A stretch of 64,000 nt of DNA. Origin: Loxodes magnus. Its lineage: Eukaryota; Ciliophora; Karyorelictea; Loxodida; Loxodidae. This document shows positions 62,578-64,000 of the stretch, piece by piece; position 1 is the first letter of the stretch, and each line of letters opens with the position of its first letter. Location: the NCBI GenBank assembly GCA_946699065.1, contig CAMPDV010001085.1:1-64000 (forward strand), read 5' to 3'. A program made the position numbers and the translations under genes. The notes below the pieces were generated by a model, which was given only the letters and a program-made list of their open reading frames with translations, was not told where the DNA came from and searched no databases.

Positions 62578-63662
62578 TTTTTTCATACGTTATATTTTAT
62601 TTTTTACATTATTGCTAGAATTTTTGCTCTTCTATAACTTAAAAAATATATAGATAATTAAATTTATTTCAAGTAATTACAATAATCAATCATTTAATTC
62701 AGATAGTAGTTTAAAGTCTTTTAATCATATTTTCTTTATAATATTTCTAGATAAAGTAAAAATATAGAATTTAGAGCTATTTTAATTCTAAACTTTGTCA
62801 AAATTTTAGATTAAATTAAGATTAAGATATATCCAAAACTGAGTTATTTTACACCTGGCTAATAAATATATTGTATAATCTTATTTTTTATCATACTCAT
62901 TAGCTATTTTTACTTTTATGCTTTCATTATATTGAAAATAATTTTACTAGCCTCATTCGCAAGATCTACTATTTAACGACTGATAAGTATCAGAAAGTTA
63001 ACATTAATTAACTAAATTTTTTTTTAATTATAGTAAATTTTAATTTCCACAAAAGAAGAAAATAGAGCACTCATCCAAAACCTTTTTCAATAAATAGGAT
63101 ATAATTAGTTTAGTACTAAAGGAAAAAGTTAGTTTTTATAAAATCAGCGTTCAAATAGATAATCATTTTAATAGTGTTTTGTTAATTTTTTAAATATAAG
63201 ATACTTAATTTTCTAATTGAAAAATAAACTAACCAAAATGTTTTTTGTTATTAGTTTTATGAATAATATATACTAGCATTAGCATTAAGATATATTTAAA
63301 AAAGAAAGGTATTAAATATAAATGTATTTAAGCTTTTCAGCTTTTTATTAATTTATACTTACAATTATTTTGTAAATAGTGATAACGATCTTCCTTCTTC
63401 TTTTTCTCTAAACCTTTTTGAACTAAAAATATTCTTAAAAAATAATTTTAATCACTAAAAAGTATTGATAATTGGCATTCAATCTTATAGCTTATATTAA
63501 TAGATAATATAGTAATAAATTAATCTTTTAGTCTATAATAATTGTATAATTTGCTTTCCTTTTAAATATAAGATGCAAAACTATTTTACACAATATTATC
63601 TTGTAAGATGCTTATTATAGACATATAGAATCCTATTCTTATATTTTATTAAGCTTTATTTG
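62578..63662. other. AT-rich spacer
   Basis: No feature recognised. Confidence 0.4.
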
Positions 63663-64000
63663 TCAAAATTGCTTTAAATAAATAAAGTTATTTTAAGTTT
63701 TTAACTCTTATATTACATTCTTATCAATTTAATTTACTCCTTTTTTATCTTACGAAAGAAGCTTAAGATTCTAGTTTTCTGTTTAAATTTCTGTATTCAT
63801 TTTCTCAATTAAGGAATAAAGATAAATAATGCCTTGTTCATTGGGTTTCTCAAGGTTTTTAAGTTCGTTAGGAAATTCAGTATTTCCCAATCCTTAAAAG
63901 GAGTAGATTTATTTTTTTGAATTCTTGGTTCTTATTAGTTGACTGAGACTTAAGATTGATCTATTAGGTTAGAATTCAAGGTTTAGATTCCTGGGTTTTT
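63663..64000 (-). pseudogene. Gag-C element copy, running off the window
   Basis: 63740-64000 is the near-identical reverse complement of 4611-4875 (GNTEFPNELKNLEKPNEQG and the following coiled coil). Similarity ends abruptly at about 63740. In-frame reading reaches TGA 63665-63663. The start lies beyond the window. The zinc-knuckle part seen at 5.1 kb is absent. Confidence 0.55.

Noticed and set aside
1..64000. Telomere repeats, Tetrahymena-type chromosome breakage sequence, or clear IES borders
   Set aside because: I looked by eye for CCCTAA/CCCCAA arrays and the AAACCAACCTC core and saw none.

Overview
The window is nuclear DNA from a ciliate, very AT-rich (estimated by eye at about three quarters or more A+T). 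TAA and TAG read as Gln throughout. TGA reads as Trp inside genes, and a later TGA appears to be the real stop. With every codon able to be sense, an open frame proves nothing by itself, so calls here rest on protein motifs, repeat alignment and conserved spacing. This code matches the karyorelict (Loxodes-like) code; the related Condylostoma code is the alternative. I cannot name the species from sequence alone.

Host-type genes are few. (1) 316-4155 (+) encodes a secreted or surface Cys-rich multi-pass membrane protein. (2) A convergent tRNA-Leu(CAG)/tRNA-Ser(TGA) pair lies at 21.45-21.81 kb. (3) 25.1-26.5 kb (+) is a decayed RING/coiled-coil/ubiquitin-like gene. (4) 36.8-39.1 kb (-) is an intact RING/B-box/coiled-coil/Kelch protein. 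(5) 44.1-46.7 kb (-) is an intact RING/coiled-coil/pentapeptide/WD40 protein with near-identical 123-bp repeats. Genes 4 and 5 have identically spaced zinc ligands at the N-terminus, and gene 3 is a degraded relative. Together they look like a local family of ubiquitin-ligase-type proteins.

Most of the rest is mobile-element debris. It includes two non-LTR retrotransposon RT copies with an FADD/FADE active site (27.8-29.8 and 51.5-53.2 kb, both -), a second RT type with YADD (54.1-55.8 kb, -), and LINE ORF2 C-terminal ends (31.0-31.5 kb +, 49.3-50.6 kb -). There is also a Pif1/Helitron-type helicase relic split by an insertion (12.7-15.4 kb, +). At least six copies of a CCHC zinc-knuckle Gag-like ORF stand alone with no RT beside them, together with other Gag-like families at 4.6, 11.2, 59.0, 61.9 and 63.7 kb. 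Several SINE-like families are present. One interrupts an RT copy and is flanked by a perfect 16-bp target-site duplication, and otherwise unrelated elements share one 3' stem-loop.

The remaining intergenic DNA is AT-rich or polypyrimidine. It contains a 32-bp minisatellite, an exact 81-bp duplication and a repeated CTGAGCAAAAA-type motif downstream of both intact minus-strand genes.
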